Origin: DATJGR01 sp963735085
GTDB lineage: Bacteria > Pseudomonadota > Gammaproteobacteria > Pseudomonadales > Azotimanducaceae
Length of the DNA: 64,000 nucleotides
NCBI GenBank assembly: GCA_963735085.1
Contig: CAVTJP010000002.1
Span: 620,001 to 684,000 of the forward strand
Reading direction: 5' to 3'
Positions 25,923 through 34,553 of the stretch are shown here, in pieces. The position numbers and the translations under genes are program-made. The notes under the pieces are model-generated. The model had not been told where the DNA came from. It did not search any database and worked only from the letters and a program-made list of their open reading frames with translations. The stretch's first letter is position 1; each line of letters begins with the position of its first letter.

Positions 25923-27611
25923 TCAGGCAGTACGCGCAGACGTCAGGCCGAGTTCGTCGATGCTCTGTTGCCGCATGACGAACTTCTGAATCTTGCCGGT
26001 CACCGTCATCGGAAATGCGTCGACGAATTTGATGTAGCGCGGCACTTTGTAGCGCGCGATCTGGCCCTGGCAGAATGCCTTCACGTCGGCTTCGCTGAGC
26101 TGCTCACCTCGAGCCACCTGAACCCACGCCATCAATTCTTCGCCGAATTTCGGATCGGGCACGCCGATGACCTGAACTTCCTCGATCTTCGGATGACGAT
26201 AGAGAAATTCCTCAATCTCACGCGGATAGACGTTCTCACCGCCGCGGATGATCATGTCCTTGATGCGGCCGGAGATGTTGACGTAACCGTCGTCGTCCAT
26301 GACCGCCAGATCACCGGTGTGCATCCAGCGTGCCGTATCGATGGCGGCATGCGTCGCTTCGTCGTTATTCCAGTAACCCAGCATCACGCTATAGCCGCGG
26401 GTGCAGAACTCACCGAGGGCACCCCGCGGCAACGTGTGGCCGGTATCGGGGTCGACAACCTTGATCTCAACGTGCGGATGCACCTGACCGACCGTGCTGA
26501 CCTGTTTCTCGAGGGGCGTACCGATGCGCGTCTGTGTCGAGACCGGGCTGGTCTCCGTCATGCCGTAGCCGATTGCGACCTCTCGCATGTTCATTTGCGA
26601 CTGAACCTTGCGCATCACCTCCACCGGACACGGCGCGCCCGCCATGATGCCAGTGCGCAGCGACCGCAGATCGAACTGCGCGAAATTCGGCAGCGACAAC
26701 TCGGCAATGAACATCGTCGGCACACCGAAAAGCGCGGTCGCGCGTTCCGCCTGCACCGCGTGGAGCACCGCCTCGGCGTCGAAGGCCTGCTCGGGATAGA
26801 TCATCGTAGCGCCGTGGCTGACGCAGCCCAGATTGCCCATCACCATGCCGAAGCAGTGATACAGCGGCACCGGAATCACCAGCCGGTCGCGGGCGCTGAA
26901 ATTCATCAGCCGCGCGACGAAGTAACCGTTGTTCAGAATATTGTGGTGACTCAACGTGGCACCCTTCGGAAAGCCCGTTGTGCCGCTGGTGTACTGGATG
27001 TTGATCGGATCGTCGAAATCCAGCGAGGCCTGGCGCTGCGCCAACGCCTCTGAGCTGACTTCGTCGGCGCGTGCAAGCAGGTCGACCCAGGTGATCATGC
27101 CGGCGCGCGGCGCGCCCAACGTGATGACGACTTCGAGTTGCGGCAGCCGAGTCAGTTTCAGCGCACCGGGCCTACTCTGGCGAATCTCGGGCGCAACGCT
27201 TTCCAGGATTGCGTTGTAATCGGTCGTCTTGAACGCATCGGTGAGCACCAGGTAGCGGCAACCCGATTGGTTCAACGCATATTCCAGTTCCGACGCCTGA
27301 TAGCTGGGATTGACATTGACGAGAATCGCACCGATTTTGCTGGTCGCGAACTGCGTCAGCGTCCATTCCGCGCGATTCGTCGACCAGATACCCACCCGTT
27401 CGCCGCGTTCGACACGCAGCGCCATGAACGCGCGTGCCAGCGCGTCGACGCGCTCACCGAATTCGGCGTAGGTCCAGCGAATACCCTGATGGCGCGCCAC
27501 AAGCGCCTCGTTGGTGCCATGCTCGGCTACTGTCGCATCGAGCATGTCGCCGATCGTGATCCCCAGCAATCCGGTATCGGATCGGCCGGAGCTGTAACTC
27601 AGTTGCGTCAT
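25923..27611 (-). CDS. AMP-binding acyl-CoA synthetase
   Basis: Activates a carboxylic acid to an acyl-adenylate and then an acyl-CoA. The 562-residue protein has the phosphate loop IQYTSGTTGFPKGATLSHHN, the adenine motif GYGMTETSPVS, the hinge region DDDGYVNISGRIKDMIIRGG and the C-terminal lysine in VTGKIQKFVMR. GGAG lies seven bases before the ATG. The overall pattern resembles medium/long-chain fatty-acid CoA ligases of about 550-560 residues; chain length is not determinable here. Confidence 0.88.
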   Translation of the reverse strand: MTQLSYSSGRSDTGLLGITIGDMLDATVAEHGTNEALVARHQGIRWTYAEFGERVDALARAFMALRVERGERVGIWSTNRAEWTLTQFATSKIGAILVNVNPSYQASELEYALNQSGCRYLVLTDAFKTTDYNAILESVAPEIRQSRPGALKLTRLPQLEVVITLGAPRAGMITWVDLLARADEVSSEALAQRQASLDFDDPINIQYTSGTTGFPKGATLSHHNILNNGYFVARLMNFSARDRLVIPVPLYHCFGMVMGNLGCVSHGATMIYPEQAFDAEAVLHAVQAERATALFGVPTMFIAELSLPNFAQFDLRSLRTGIMAGAPCPVEVMRKVQSQMNMREVAIGYGMTETSPVSTQTRIGTPLEKQVSTVGQVHPHVEIKVVDPDTGHTLPRGALGEFCTRGYSVMLGYWNNDEATHAAIDTARWMHTGDLAVMDDDGYVNISGRIKDMIIRGGENVYPREIEEFLYRHPKIEEVQVIGVPDPKFGEELMAWVQVARGEQLSEADVKAFCQGQIARYKVPRYIKFVDAFPMTVTGKIQKFVMRQQSIDELGLTSARTA

Positions 27612-27740
27612 AGATTTGCTCCGGCAGGCACCAAACCGGCAATACGTTTGTCAGGGCGATACCGCCTTTGCCGGATACTACCTTTGCCGACTGGGGCTTG
27701 CGAGTAAACTACCGGTGGAACTATCCGAAAGGCACAGTCG

Positions 27741-29111
27741 ATGGCCGAACGCGCGCGCTTACCCAGTGTCGATCGAGTGATCCGACACGCCGCGCTGTCC
27801 GTTGCAGTGGAGCGCTACGGACTGGAACTCGTCAAAGGCGCGGTGCGCGACATACAACATCAGATCCGACGCCAGGCAACGACACCCGAGTGGTCAGTGG
27901 ACGCCGGCCGCTATCGCGACGCCGTCGATCAACACTTGAGACAACACGTTGGGGCTGGCTTGCGGAACGTATTCAACATGACCGGCACGATCATCCACAC
28001 GAACCTCGGGCGCGCCCAACTCAGCCGCGCAATGGCGCAGGCAGGTGTCGAAGCCGCCGTGAATCCCGTGACCCTCGAATACGACCTCGATCAGGCGCGG
28101 CGTGGGGATCGCGATACCGCGATCGAACCGATGCTGTGCGCACTGACCGGCGCCGAGGCCGCCACCGTCGTCAACAACAATGCCGCGGCTTTGCTGCTGG
28201 CACTGAATACGTTCGGGCTGGGGCGGACGGTACCAGTGTCGCGCGGTGAGTTGATCGAAATCGGCGGCAGCTTTCGACTCCCGGAGATCATCGAGCGCGC
28301 GGGCTGCCGCATTCGAGAAGTTGGCACGACGAACCGTACCCGGGTGAGCGACTTCGACGACGCAATCGACGCAACGACCGCAATGCTGCTGAAGGTGCAC
28401 CCCAGCAACTATCGCATCGAAGGATTCACGGCATCCGTGACCACCGCGGAGCTGGCTTCACTTGCGCGCGAGCGTCAGCTGCCGCTGGTCGTCGATCTCG
28501 GCAGCGGCGCGCTGGTCGATCTCACGCGGTTCGGTTTGCCGCACGAACCGACCGTTCGCGAAACGCTCGAACAAGGCGCCGATGTGGTCACCTTCAGCGG
28601 CGACAAGCTGCTCGGGTCCGTGCAGGCGGGTTTGATCGTCGGCAGCCGTGCACTCATAGATTCAATCAATCGAAATCCACTGAAGCGCGCACTGCGCTGC
28701 GACAAGCTGCGGTTGGCTATCCTGCACTACACGCTGCGGCTGTATCAGGACCCCGAGCGGCTCGCGAATGAATTGCCGCTGCTGAAGACACTGACGCGGC
28801 CACTCGACGGACTCATGAGCCTGGCAACGCGTATCTCGGCGTTGATCGCGGACAAGCTGGGCTCGGCCTACGCTGTCTGCGTGGTCGAGAGCCGCTGTCA
28901 GATCGGCAGCGGGGCGCTGCCGGAAGCGACACTCGCCAGCGCCGCGGTGGTCATTCGCGCCGCATCCGACACCAAGGTGACACGCCTCGCCGAACGCCTT
29001 CGCCAGCTGCCAACACCGATCATCGGACGGATCCACGATGGGGCACTCTGGCTCGACGTGCGCACGATCGACGATCCTGACGCGCTCTGCACGAATCTTG
29101 ACGGCCTGTAG
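27741..29111 (+). CDS. selA: L-seryl-tRNA(Sec) selenium transferase
   Basis: Converts Ser-tRNA(Sec) to Sec-tRNA(Sec) using selenophosphate. The 456-residue PLP enzyme shows the N-terminal region LPSVDRVIRH, then NMTGTIIHTNLGRAQLS and the PLP lysine in VTFSGDKLLGSVQAGLIVG. GTTNRTRVSDFDDAI is also conserved. selB begins three bases after its stop and selC follows, making a complete selenocysteine insertion module except for selD, which is not in this window. Confidence 0.95.
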   Translation: MAERARLPSVDRVIRHAALSVAVERYGLELVKGAVRDIQHQIRRQATTPEWSVDAGRYRDAVDQHLRQHVGAGLRNVFNMTGTIIHTNLGRAQLSRAMAQAGVEAAVNPVTLEYDLDQARRGDRDTAIEPMLCALTGAEAATVVNNNAAALLLALNTFGLGRTVPVSRGELIEIGGSFRLPEIIERAGCRIREVGTTNRTRVSDFDDAIDATTAMLLKVHPSNYRIEGFTASVTTAELASLARERQLPLVVDLGSGALVDLTRFGLPHEPTVRETLEQGADVVTFSGDKLLGSVQAGLIVGSRALIDSINRNPLKRALRCDKLRLAILHYTLRLYQDPERLANELPLLKTLTRPLDGLMSLATRISALIADKLGSAYAVCVVESRCQIGSGALPEATLASAAVVIRAASDTKVTRLAERLRQLPTPIIGRIHDGALWLDVRTIDDPDALCTNLDGL

Positions 29112-29114
29112 GCG

Positions 29115-31010
29115 ATGATCGTTACGCTCGCGGGTCACGTCGATCATGGCAAAACGAGCCTCGTAGAGGCGCTGACCGGCGTCAACACCGACACGCTCGC
29201 CGAAGAAAAGCGCCGCGGTCTGACGATCGATCTCGGGTTTTGCTACACCGATATCGACGGCATGCGTATCGGCTTCGTCGACGTACCAGGCCACCATCGT
29301 TTCATTCACAACATGGTTGCCGGCGTCGCAGCGCATCAATTCGCGCTGCTCGTGGTCGCCGCCGACGACGGCCCGATGCCGCAAACGCGCGAACACCTCG
29401 CGATCCTGCGACTGCTCGGCGTGACGAGTGGCATTGCCGCGGTCACCAAAGTAGATCGGGTGGAGCCGGAACGAGTCGCCGCGGTGCGGGAATCCGTTGC
29501 AGCGATGGCGGAAGAATCCGGCTTGAGGCTGAGTTCGGTCGTTGGTGTTTCCGCAACCGAGGGAATCGGAATCGACGCAGTTCGCGCCGGTATTGCGGCG
29601 GCGGCACGGGTGCATCAAGCGGAGCGTTTCGATCGTGCATTCCGGTTGGCCGTCGACCGGAGTTTCATCGTCAAAGGAGTCGGCGTCGTAGTGACTGGCA
29701 CCGTTCACTCCGGGACGTTGAACGCGGGCAGCGATCTGGTCGTCGCACCGCACGGAATCGCGGCACGCGCGCGGACGCTGCGCGTCTCGGATCGCGCCGC
29801 GGATCTTGCTGCGGCGGGCGATCGGTGCGCAGTGAATCTGACCAGTATCTCGGCGGGCGACATTTCACGCGGCGACTGGTTGATGGAACCCGATTCGTTT
29901 GCGGTTACCCATAACGTGATCGTCGATCTATCGGTGCTGACCGATCTTCCGCGACCGCTGAAACACTGGCTGCCGGTGCACGTTTATCACGCAGCCAGCC
30001 ATGCCGAGGGCCATCTGGCATTGCTCGAATCGGGGCGTCTTGCCGGCGGGCAGTCGGCGCTGGTGGAACTCGTTCTCGCAACGCCCCTGTGTCCCAAACA
30101 CGGCGATCGCGTGGTGTTGCGCGACCACGCACGAGAACGCACGATCGGCGGCGGCGTGGTCGTCGACAGCGCACCACCTGACAAAGCGCGGCGCGCGCCA
30201 GCGCGGCTGGCACACCTCGAGATTCAACGTACCGATGATCCCGCGCAGGCACTGCGGCAACTCATTGACCAGGGCGACGTTGACATCGATGCGTTTCGGC
30301 GTGCTCGTAACCTATCGAGCAACGCAAACGCAGATTTACTGGCCGTCGTCGATCCTGTCCAGATCGTCCGCGGCGGTCGAACCTATGCGCTGTCGCGCCC
30401 CCGCTGGGTCGCGTCACTCGATTCTTTGCAGCAGCAGGTCGCGGGATATCACAAAGCCGCACCGCACAGTCAAGGATTGAAGGCGGACCAACTGCGCCGT
30501 ATGGCCGTCGTACCTAAACATTGGCTCGACGATGCGCTGGGTGCACTGGTGTCGCAGGGACGCGTCGTCGAGACCGGCGGCCACTATCACGAGCGCCACC
30601 ATCGCCCGGCGCTGCCGCCCGACGACGCAACGCTGCTGCGCCGCATCGAGTCGCTGATCGACACAGGCCAGCAACCGCCCAGCGTCGGCGACCTCGCGAA
30701 GTCGCTGGCGATACCGTTGCGGACACTCGACGGCTTCGTTGCGAAGATGGTGAAGCTCGGCTTCCTGGTCCGCGTCGGCGATCACCGCGCGTTGCTGCCG
30801 CGACAGATCGATGCGCTGGCACAAACCGTTCAGACGTTGGCGGAATCGAAACCGGATGGATTCACCGCGCGCGAACTTCGGGACGCGGCGCAGATCGGCC
30901 GCAACCTCGCTATCGAGGTGCTCGAGTATTTCGATCGCTGCGGCTTCACGCGGCGCTATGGGGACCTGCGCCGCATCGTCGGCAACACCTCGACGCTGAA
31001 ACGCGCGTGA
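29115..31010 (+). CDS. selB: Selenocysteine-specific elongation factor
   Basis: GTPase that delivers Sec-tRNA(Sec) to UGA codons next to a SECIS hairpin. The 631-residue protein has the G1 motif AGHVDHGKTSLVEALTG, the G3 DVPGHHRFIHNM and TKVD as G4. EF-Tu-like domains 2 and 3 follow, and winged-helix repeats fill the C-terminal third (about 370-631). Length matches other SelBs. Start ATG 29115 lies three bases after selA. Confidence 0.95.
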   Translation: MIVTLAGHVDHGKTSLVEALTGVNTDTLAEEKRRGLTIDLGFCYTDIDGMRIGFVDVPGHHRFIHNMVAGVAAHQFALLVVAADDGPMPQTREHLAILRLLGVTSGIAAVTKVDRVEPERVAAVRESVAAMAEESGLRLSSVVGVSATEGIGIDAVRAGIAAAARVHQAERFDRAFRLAVDRSFIVKGVGVVVTGTVHSGTLNAGSDLVVAPHGIAARARTLRVSDRAADLAAAGDRCAVNLTSISAGDISRGDWLMEPDSFAVTHNVIVDLSVLTDLPRPLKHWLPVHVYHAASHAEGHLALLESGRLAGGQSALVELVLATPLCPKHGDRVVLRDHARERTIGGGVVVDSAPPDKARRAPARLAHLEIQRTDDPAQALRQLIDQGDVDIDAFRRARNLSSNANADLLAVVDPVQIVRGGRTYALSRPRWVASLDSLQQQVAGYHKAAPHSQGLKADQLRRMAVVPKHWLDDALGALVSQGRVVETGGHYHERHHRPALPPDDATLLRRIESLIDTGQQPPSVGDLAKSLAIPLRTLDGFVAKMVKLGFLVRVGDHRALLPRQIDALAQTVQTLAESKPDGFTARELRDAAQIGRNLAIEVLEYFDRCGFTRRYGDLRRIVGNTSTLKRA

Positions 31011-31023
31011 TATATTCCGGCGC

Positions 31024-31113
31024 GGAAGAGCATCGTCCCCGGCGGGGCGCGCGGCCTTCAAAGCCGTTGAGACGCTTGATCGCGTCTGGTGGGTTCGACT
31101 CCTGCCTCTTCCG
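31024..31113 (+). tRNA. selC: tRNA-Sec (anticodon TCA)
   Basis: Follows selB by 13 bp. It folds with acceptor GGAAGAG/CTCTTCC and a six-pair D stem (CGTCCC with GGGGCG). The anticodon arm GCGGC-CTTCAAA-GCCGT displays TCA. A long variable arm AGACGC-TTGATC-GCGTCT and the T arm with TTCGACT complete it. CCA is not encoded. The 5' strand supplies eight acceptor nucleotides but only seven match on the 3' side, whereas eight acceptor pairs are usual for bacterial tRNA-Sec. The 3' end is the integration site of the island. Confidence 0.93.
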
Positions 31114-31115
31114 CA
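31103..31115 (+). repeat. attL: 3' end of selC
   Basis: TGCCTCTTCCGCA forms the end of the tRNA-Sec acceptor stem plus two bases. It matches the copy at 46775-46787 base for base. Flanking bases differ (CTCC before this copy, CGGA before the other), so the shared core is 13 bp. Confidence 0.85.
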
Positions 31116-31232
31116 AAACCACGTCCAGAAAGCTCTCAAAACGTCCGCAAAAGCCTCAATAAACCAGTAAATTCGTTGGTATTTCCGCGCTGGCGCCGTC
31201 TGTGCTGTTCCTGTACATTCTGGGCTCACGGT

Positions 31233-31252
31233 GTACCCCCGAGTGTACCCCC
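31233..31252 (+). repeat. Integrase arm-type motif pair, left end
   Basis: Two direct copies of GTACCCCC (31233-31240 and 31245-31252), 12 bp apart, lie directly upstream of the integrase ATG. The right end of the island has GTACCCCC and GTACCCC with the same spacing. The position and pairing fit integrase or excisionase arm sites, or autoregulation of int. Confidence 0.55.
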
Positions 31253-31254
31253 AG

Positions 31255-32484
31255 ATGAGCCGACACATTAACCGATTGAACGCCGCCAAGGTCAGGACGA
31301 TCACCCGACCAGGCCGCTACGCCGATGGCGGCGGCCTTTGGTTGCAGGTCGACGCGATACGCAGGTCTTGGCTGTTCCGATACACGTTCGGCGGTCGCAG
31401 ACGGAAGATCGGGCTGGGACCCGTCGCGACTCTCGGACTCGCTGACGCGCGCGTTGAGGCGCAAAAGCTGCACGCGAAACTGCGGGATGGGATCGACCCG
31501 CTCGCGCATCGCCGAGCGACGCGGGCAGCGCAGCGTCTGGACCAGCTCAAGTCGATCACCTTCAGCCAGGCCGCAGTGAAGTACATCGCGTCGCACAGCG
31601 CCGGTTGGAAGAACCTGAAACACGCCAACCAGTGGACACAGTCGCTCAAGGCTCACGCCGATGCGATCATCGGAACGATCGCGGTTCAGGACATCGACAC
31701 CGGCATGGTGATGCGTGTCCTCGAACCCATCTGGACGACAACGAACGAGACAGCCGTGCGGGTGCGCGGCCGCATCGAGGCAATCCTCGACTGGTCAAAG
31801 GTTAACGGTTACCGGACCGGCGAGAACCCCGCGCGCTGGAAAGGTCACCTCGACCATCTGCTGGCGAAACCGTCGAAGGTGCAGAAGGTCGTGCATCACG
31901 CGGCGCTGCCGTTTTCGGAAATCCACGGATTCGTACAGACGCTGCGCCAGCAATCCGGTGTGGGCGCGGCCGCGCTCGAATTCACGATCCTGTGCGCCGC
32001 CCGCACTGCTGAGACGATCGGTGCCAAGTGGGACGAGATCGACCTCGACGCGAAACGTTGGACGATTCCTGCAGCGCGAATGAAGGCCGGGAAAGCACAC
32101 ACGGTGCCCCTTTGCACCAGGGCGATCGAGATTCTCGAATCGATGCACATGCTGGGCGGCGTCTACGTGTTCCCTGCCGCGAATCCGAAGCGGCCGCTTT
32201 CGAACGCCGCGATGTCGTCTGTGCTGAAGCGCATGAAGGTCGCGACAACCGTGCACGGGTTTCGCAGCACGTTCTCCGATTGGGCTGCCGAGAAGACAAG
32301 CTATCAGCACGAAGTCCGTGAGATGTCGCTCGCGCACGCGGTGTCGAGCGCGGTCGAGGCGTCGTATCGGCGCGGCGATCTGTTTGAGAAGCGCGTGGGG
32401 CTAATGAACGATTGGGCGCGTTACATCGATACCAAACCGGGATCGACCACCGATAAGGTGGTCCAGATCAGGAATGCGTCGTGA
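31255..32484 (+). CDS. int: Tyrosine recombinase integrase of the selC island
   Basis: P4/CP4-type site-specific recombinase of 409 residues. The N-terminal DUF4102-like arm domain reads NAAKVRTITRPGRYADGGGL. A SAM-like core-binding domain occupies about 100-185 and the catalytic domain follows. Catalytic residues are visible: Arg in LCAARTAETIGAKW, His-x-x-Arg in VHGFRSTFSDWA, His in MSLAHAV, and the nucleophile Tyr in VEASYRRGDLF. Start ATG 31255 is chosen over a GTG at 31231 that lies in the arm repeats. It points away from selC, as is usual for such islands. Confidence 0.92.
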   Translation: MSRHINRLNAAKVRTITRPGRYADGGGLWLQVDAIRRSWLFRYTFGGRRRKIGLGPVATLGLADARVEAQKLHAKLRDGIDPLAHRRATRAAQRLDQLKSITFSQAAVKYIASHSAGWKNLKHANQWTQSLKAHADAIIGTIAVQDIDTGMVMRVLEPIWTTTNETAVRVRGRIEAILDWSKVNGYRTGENPARWKGHLDHLLAKPSKVQKVVHHAALPFSEIHGFVQTLRQQSGVGAAALEFTILCAARTAETIGAKWDEIDLDAKRWTIPAARMKAGKAHTVPLCTRAIEILESMHMLGGVYVFPAANPKRPLSNAAMSSVLKRMKVATTVHGFRSTFSDWAAEKTSYQHEVREMSLAHAVSSAVEASYRRGDLFEKRVGLMNDWARYIDTKPGSTTDKVVQIRNAS

Positions 32485-32575
32485 AGAAGATAACGAGCGA
32501 TCGTTCGCGAGATTCCCGCGCGAACAGAGTTCCCTCCGCGCACTGACGTGAAAAATTCAAACCCGATAAACGCGG

Positions 32576-32592
32576 TGGGCTCAGTGAGCCCA
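32576..32592. repeat. Palindrome TGGGCTCA-G-TGAGCCCA
   Basis: A perfect 8+1+8 dyad located 92 bp after the integrase stop. The same half-sites recur at 32690-32712 around a central C, and one half-site occurs before the integrase gene at about 31221. Confidence 0.8.
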
Positions 32593-32689
32593 AGTACTCC
32601 TCAGACAACCGCGCAACCGAAATGCCGCGAGAGCGCCCGAACGGGACCGACACCGGTCGCGTGGGCGTGATGAATTTCAGCACGCTTAT

Positions 32690-32712
32690 GAGTGGGCTCA
32701 CTGAGCCCACTC
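32690..32712. repeat. Palindrome GAGTGGGCTCA-C-TGAGCCCACTC
   Basis: A perfect 11+1+11 dyad that contains the core of the palindrome at 32576. It could be a protein-binding operator or a strong RNA hairpin. No T-run follows, so it is not a classical terminator. Confidence 0.8.
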
Positions 32713-32929
32713 TCCCGCTCGACAGCGGAGGCCGCGACAGTGTGCAATCGTCAGAAGAGGCGAGCCGAGAACCGATGGCGGCGGAGCGCACCTCAAAATG
32801 CGCGCAGCCGCGACAGCAGATTTACGCGACGCGGTCGCACTGGAATTGCGTACTGAACGCGCAGGAATACCAAACGCGTGGATCGTGGCGGGCGACAGCC
32901 CGACGCGATCAGCGCGATGCCCCGAAGGT

Positions 32930-32970
32930 GCCGTCGTCACTACGAGGCGTAGCCGTGTAGTGACGACGGC
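32930..32970. repeat. Strong hairpin, 14-bp perfect stem
   Basis: GCCGTCGTCACTAC (32930-32943) and its exact reverse complement (32957-32970) flank a 13-base spacer. There is no downstream T-run and no adjacent gene start. It could be a structured RNA or recombination-related site. Confidence 0.75.
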
Positions 32971-33670
32971 CACACGCCAGTAATCACGCGGCCCCGCGGT
33001 CGGATTTCGAAGTGACGCTAGAGTTGACGCTGCCTAAACTGCCTGCACTGACGATTTATACGCGGCCACTGCGTTTAAAGTGGCAGGCCGATCCAGCCTG
33101 GCGTAAGCCAAACGGACAGCGAAGCAGACGCTCAATCACTGCAACCGCGACATCGTAGAACCGCGCAAATGTCGCAATGACCGTCAAGGGTCATCGGTTC
33201 ATCGTCGAGAGTTTGGATCTTCGATCCGTCGTTCAATTCGGGCATCGGCCTATCTTCCTATCGACGTCGAACCATTCGCATTGGGCGACGCGAGACGATT
33301 CATCAACCCCGCGGCTCCGCTGCACAACTTCAAAGGAGGTGATTCTAGAAACCTACGTTCGACAGAAGACCTGGCTGTGTAGGTCGGTTGGTACTGGCGC
33401 AGATGTTCTCTTCTACCGAAGGTGCTCTGCGTCGCCGGATATCGGCACTGTTCAGGTCAGGGAGTGGTGTCCCACGATCATCACCGCGCAAGCGGAACTC
33501 GATCAGCTACGGCTGCCGAGTCGATCAGAAACACTCACCGAACTGTTTCGAACACCGTAGCGACCTGAACCACCAACGATCGAAAAGCCCGAACCCCCGG
33601 GCGCGGCGTCTGCTGCATATCTGCTGCATATATGGTTCATATAGCTCCGTCACTATGTCCATGGTATAAG

Positions 33671-33686
33671 CTAGACTGTTGTCTAG
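33671..33686. promoter_or_regulatory. Operator of the toxin-antitoxin operon
   Basis: CTAGAC-TGTT-GTCTAG is a perfect inverted repeat 20 bp upstream of the antitoxin ATG. Antitoxins of the Phd/YefM group repress their own operon through such dyads, so this is the likely autoregulatory site. Confidence 0.65.
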
Positions 33687-33705
33687 TTTAATTGGATTGC
33701 ACGTC

Positions 33706-33948
33706 ATGCGCGAAGTCGGCGCCTTTGAAGCCAAGAACAAGCTGGGCACCTTGCTCGACTGGGTAGCGAACGGCGAGGAAGTTCTGATCACCCGGCGCGG
33801 CAAAGCGGTTGCGCGACTGGTGCCCGCGGAACCCGGCTTCGACCGGGCGAAAGCGAACAGGGCCGCTGCCAACATTCGTGCCCGCAGTGTCGGCGTTACG
33901 CTCGGCGATTTGAAAATCAAAGACTTGGTGAACGAGGGTCGCCCTTGA
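33706..33948 (+). CDS. Phd/YefM-type antitoxin
   Basis: An 80-residue antitoxin that starts MREVGAFEAKNKLGTLLDWV. This matches the prevent-host-death N-terminal fold, including the ITRRGKAVARLVP strand. The C-terminal part (about 50-80) would wrap the toxin. ATG 33706 is preferred over a TTG 27 bases upstream because the family begins here. The stop overlaps the toxin start (TTGA), the usual tight coupling. Phd-type antitoxins are frequently partnered with PIN toxins and annotated as VapB. Confidence 0.85.
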   Translation: MREVGAFEAKNKLGTLLDWVANGEEVLITRRGKAVARLVPAEPGFDRAKANRAAANIRARSVGVTLGDLKIKDLVNEGRP

Positions 33949-34358
33949 GTCTGGTGATCGACAGCTCGATCACCCTGGCTTGGTTGTTCGAGGATGAGCG
34001 TTCCCCGTCTGCCGACGCGGTGCTCCGTCACGTGGCCGAGTCAGGCGCGGTAGCGCCATCCCTCTGGCGACTGGAAGTTGCCAATGCGCTACAGATGGCG
34101 GTCAAGCGCAAACGGATCACCGCGGCGTTCCGAGATGCGTCGATTGCGGACCTGCAGGCGCTCGAGGTGAACATCGATGCCGACACGGACCGGCATGCCT
34201 GGACAACCACGCTGCAGTTGGCCGAACAGTGTCGGCTCACGCTCTACGATGCTGCCTATCTCGAACTCGCTCGGCGCCTTGATTTGCCGCTGGCGACACT
34301 CGACGAGGAGCTCCGGGCCGCGAGCGCTGCAGTCGGTGTCACGCTGCTGGGCGCCTGA
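33945..34358 (+). CDS. PIN-domain ribonuclease toxin (VapC-like)
   Basis: A 137-residue PIN nuclease. The acidic residues that bind Mg are present: Asp in SLVIDSSITLAWLF, Glu in RLEVANALQ, Asp in TLYDAAYLELA and Asp in LATLDEELR. It is probably a toxin that cleaves tRNA or rRNA when the antitoxin decays. It starts with TTG overlapping the antitoxin stop. Every catalytic position is intact, so the pair may be active and help keep the island. Confidence 0.87.
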   Translation: MSLVIDSSITLAWLFEDERSPSADAVLRHVAESGAVAPSLWRLEVANALQMAVKRKRITAAFRDASIADLQALEVNIDADTDRHAWTTTLQLAEQCRLTLYDAAYLELARRLDLPLATLDEELRAASAAVGVTLLGA

Positions 34359-34485
34359 GCCAGACGCTATGTTCAATGATAAGCGTATCGGTTTGTTCGG
34401 TCGGATGACCCTCGATGTGTCTACGTCCTGAGATGTAAATTGACCCTGCATTTTCGCCAACACTTCCACAGTGGTGCGCTATCGC

Positions 34486-34553
34486 GAGGATAAGAAGCAT
34501 AACCCACCTGTTGGTGAATCGGGCTGCGTATCGCGTGACTGCGCGGCGAAGCG
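34486..34553 (+). repeat. 68-bp direct repeat, copy 1
   Basis: Identical to 40486-40553, exactly 6,000 bp away, in the same orientation. It abuts the broken 3' end of a P450 gene. It contains a small hairpin (CACC-TGTT-GGTG). Just to its left, 34436-34452 reads TGTAAATTGACCCTGCA, loosely like the TTGACC-containing ends of IS21-type elements; this is a weak resemblance only. Confidence 0.9.

Larger units (their letters stand above)
32485..33670. other. 1.2-kb stretch without a recognisable gene
   Basis: No open frame here resembles a known family. The longest plus-strand frames (32622-32960 and 33177-33560) are compositionally unremarkable and lack a convincing start. The region does hold two related palindromes (32576-32592, 32690-32712) and a 14-bp-stem hairpin (32930-32970). 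An isolated AAAGGAGGTGAT sits at 33332-33343, but the only in-frame start nearby (GTG) lies inside it. CTGCTGCATAT is repeated in tandem near 33610. It may be decayed DNA or a non-coding regulatory zone. Confidence 0.5.

Noticed and set aside
33332..33343. AAAGGAGGTGAT, the complement of the 16S rRNA 3' end
   Set aside because: An isolated perfect Shine-Dalgarno-like string. No rRNA sequence surrounds it, and the only near in-frame start (GTG) lies inside it.
32485..33670. A CRISPR array or retron in the gene-free part of the island
   Set aside because: No regularly spaced repeats and no Cas or reverse-transcriptase gene. The palindromes are only two and unevenly placed.
34430..34480. IS21-type terminal repeat
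   Set aside because: Only a loose TTGACC resemblance. No istA or istB sequence or opposite end was found, so it was not called as a feature.
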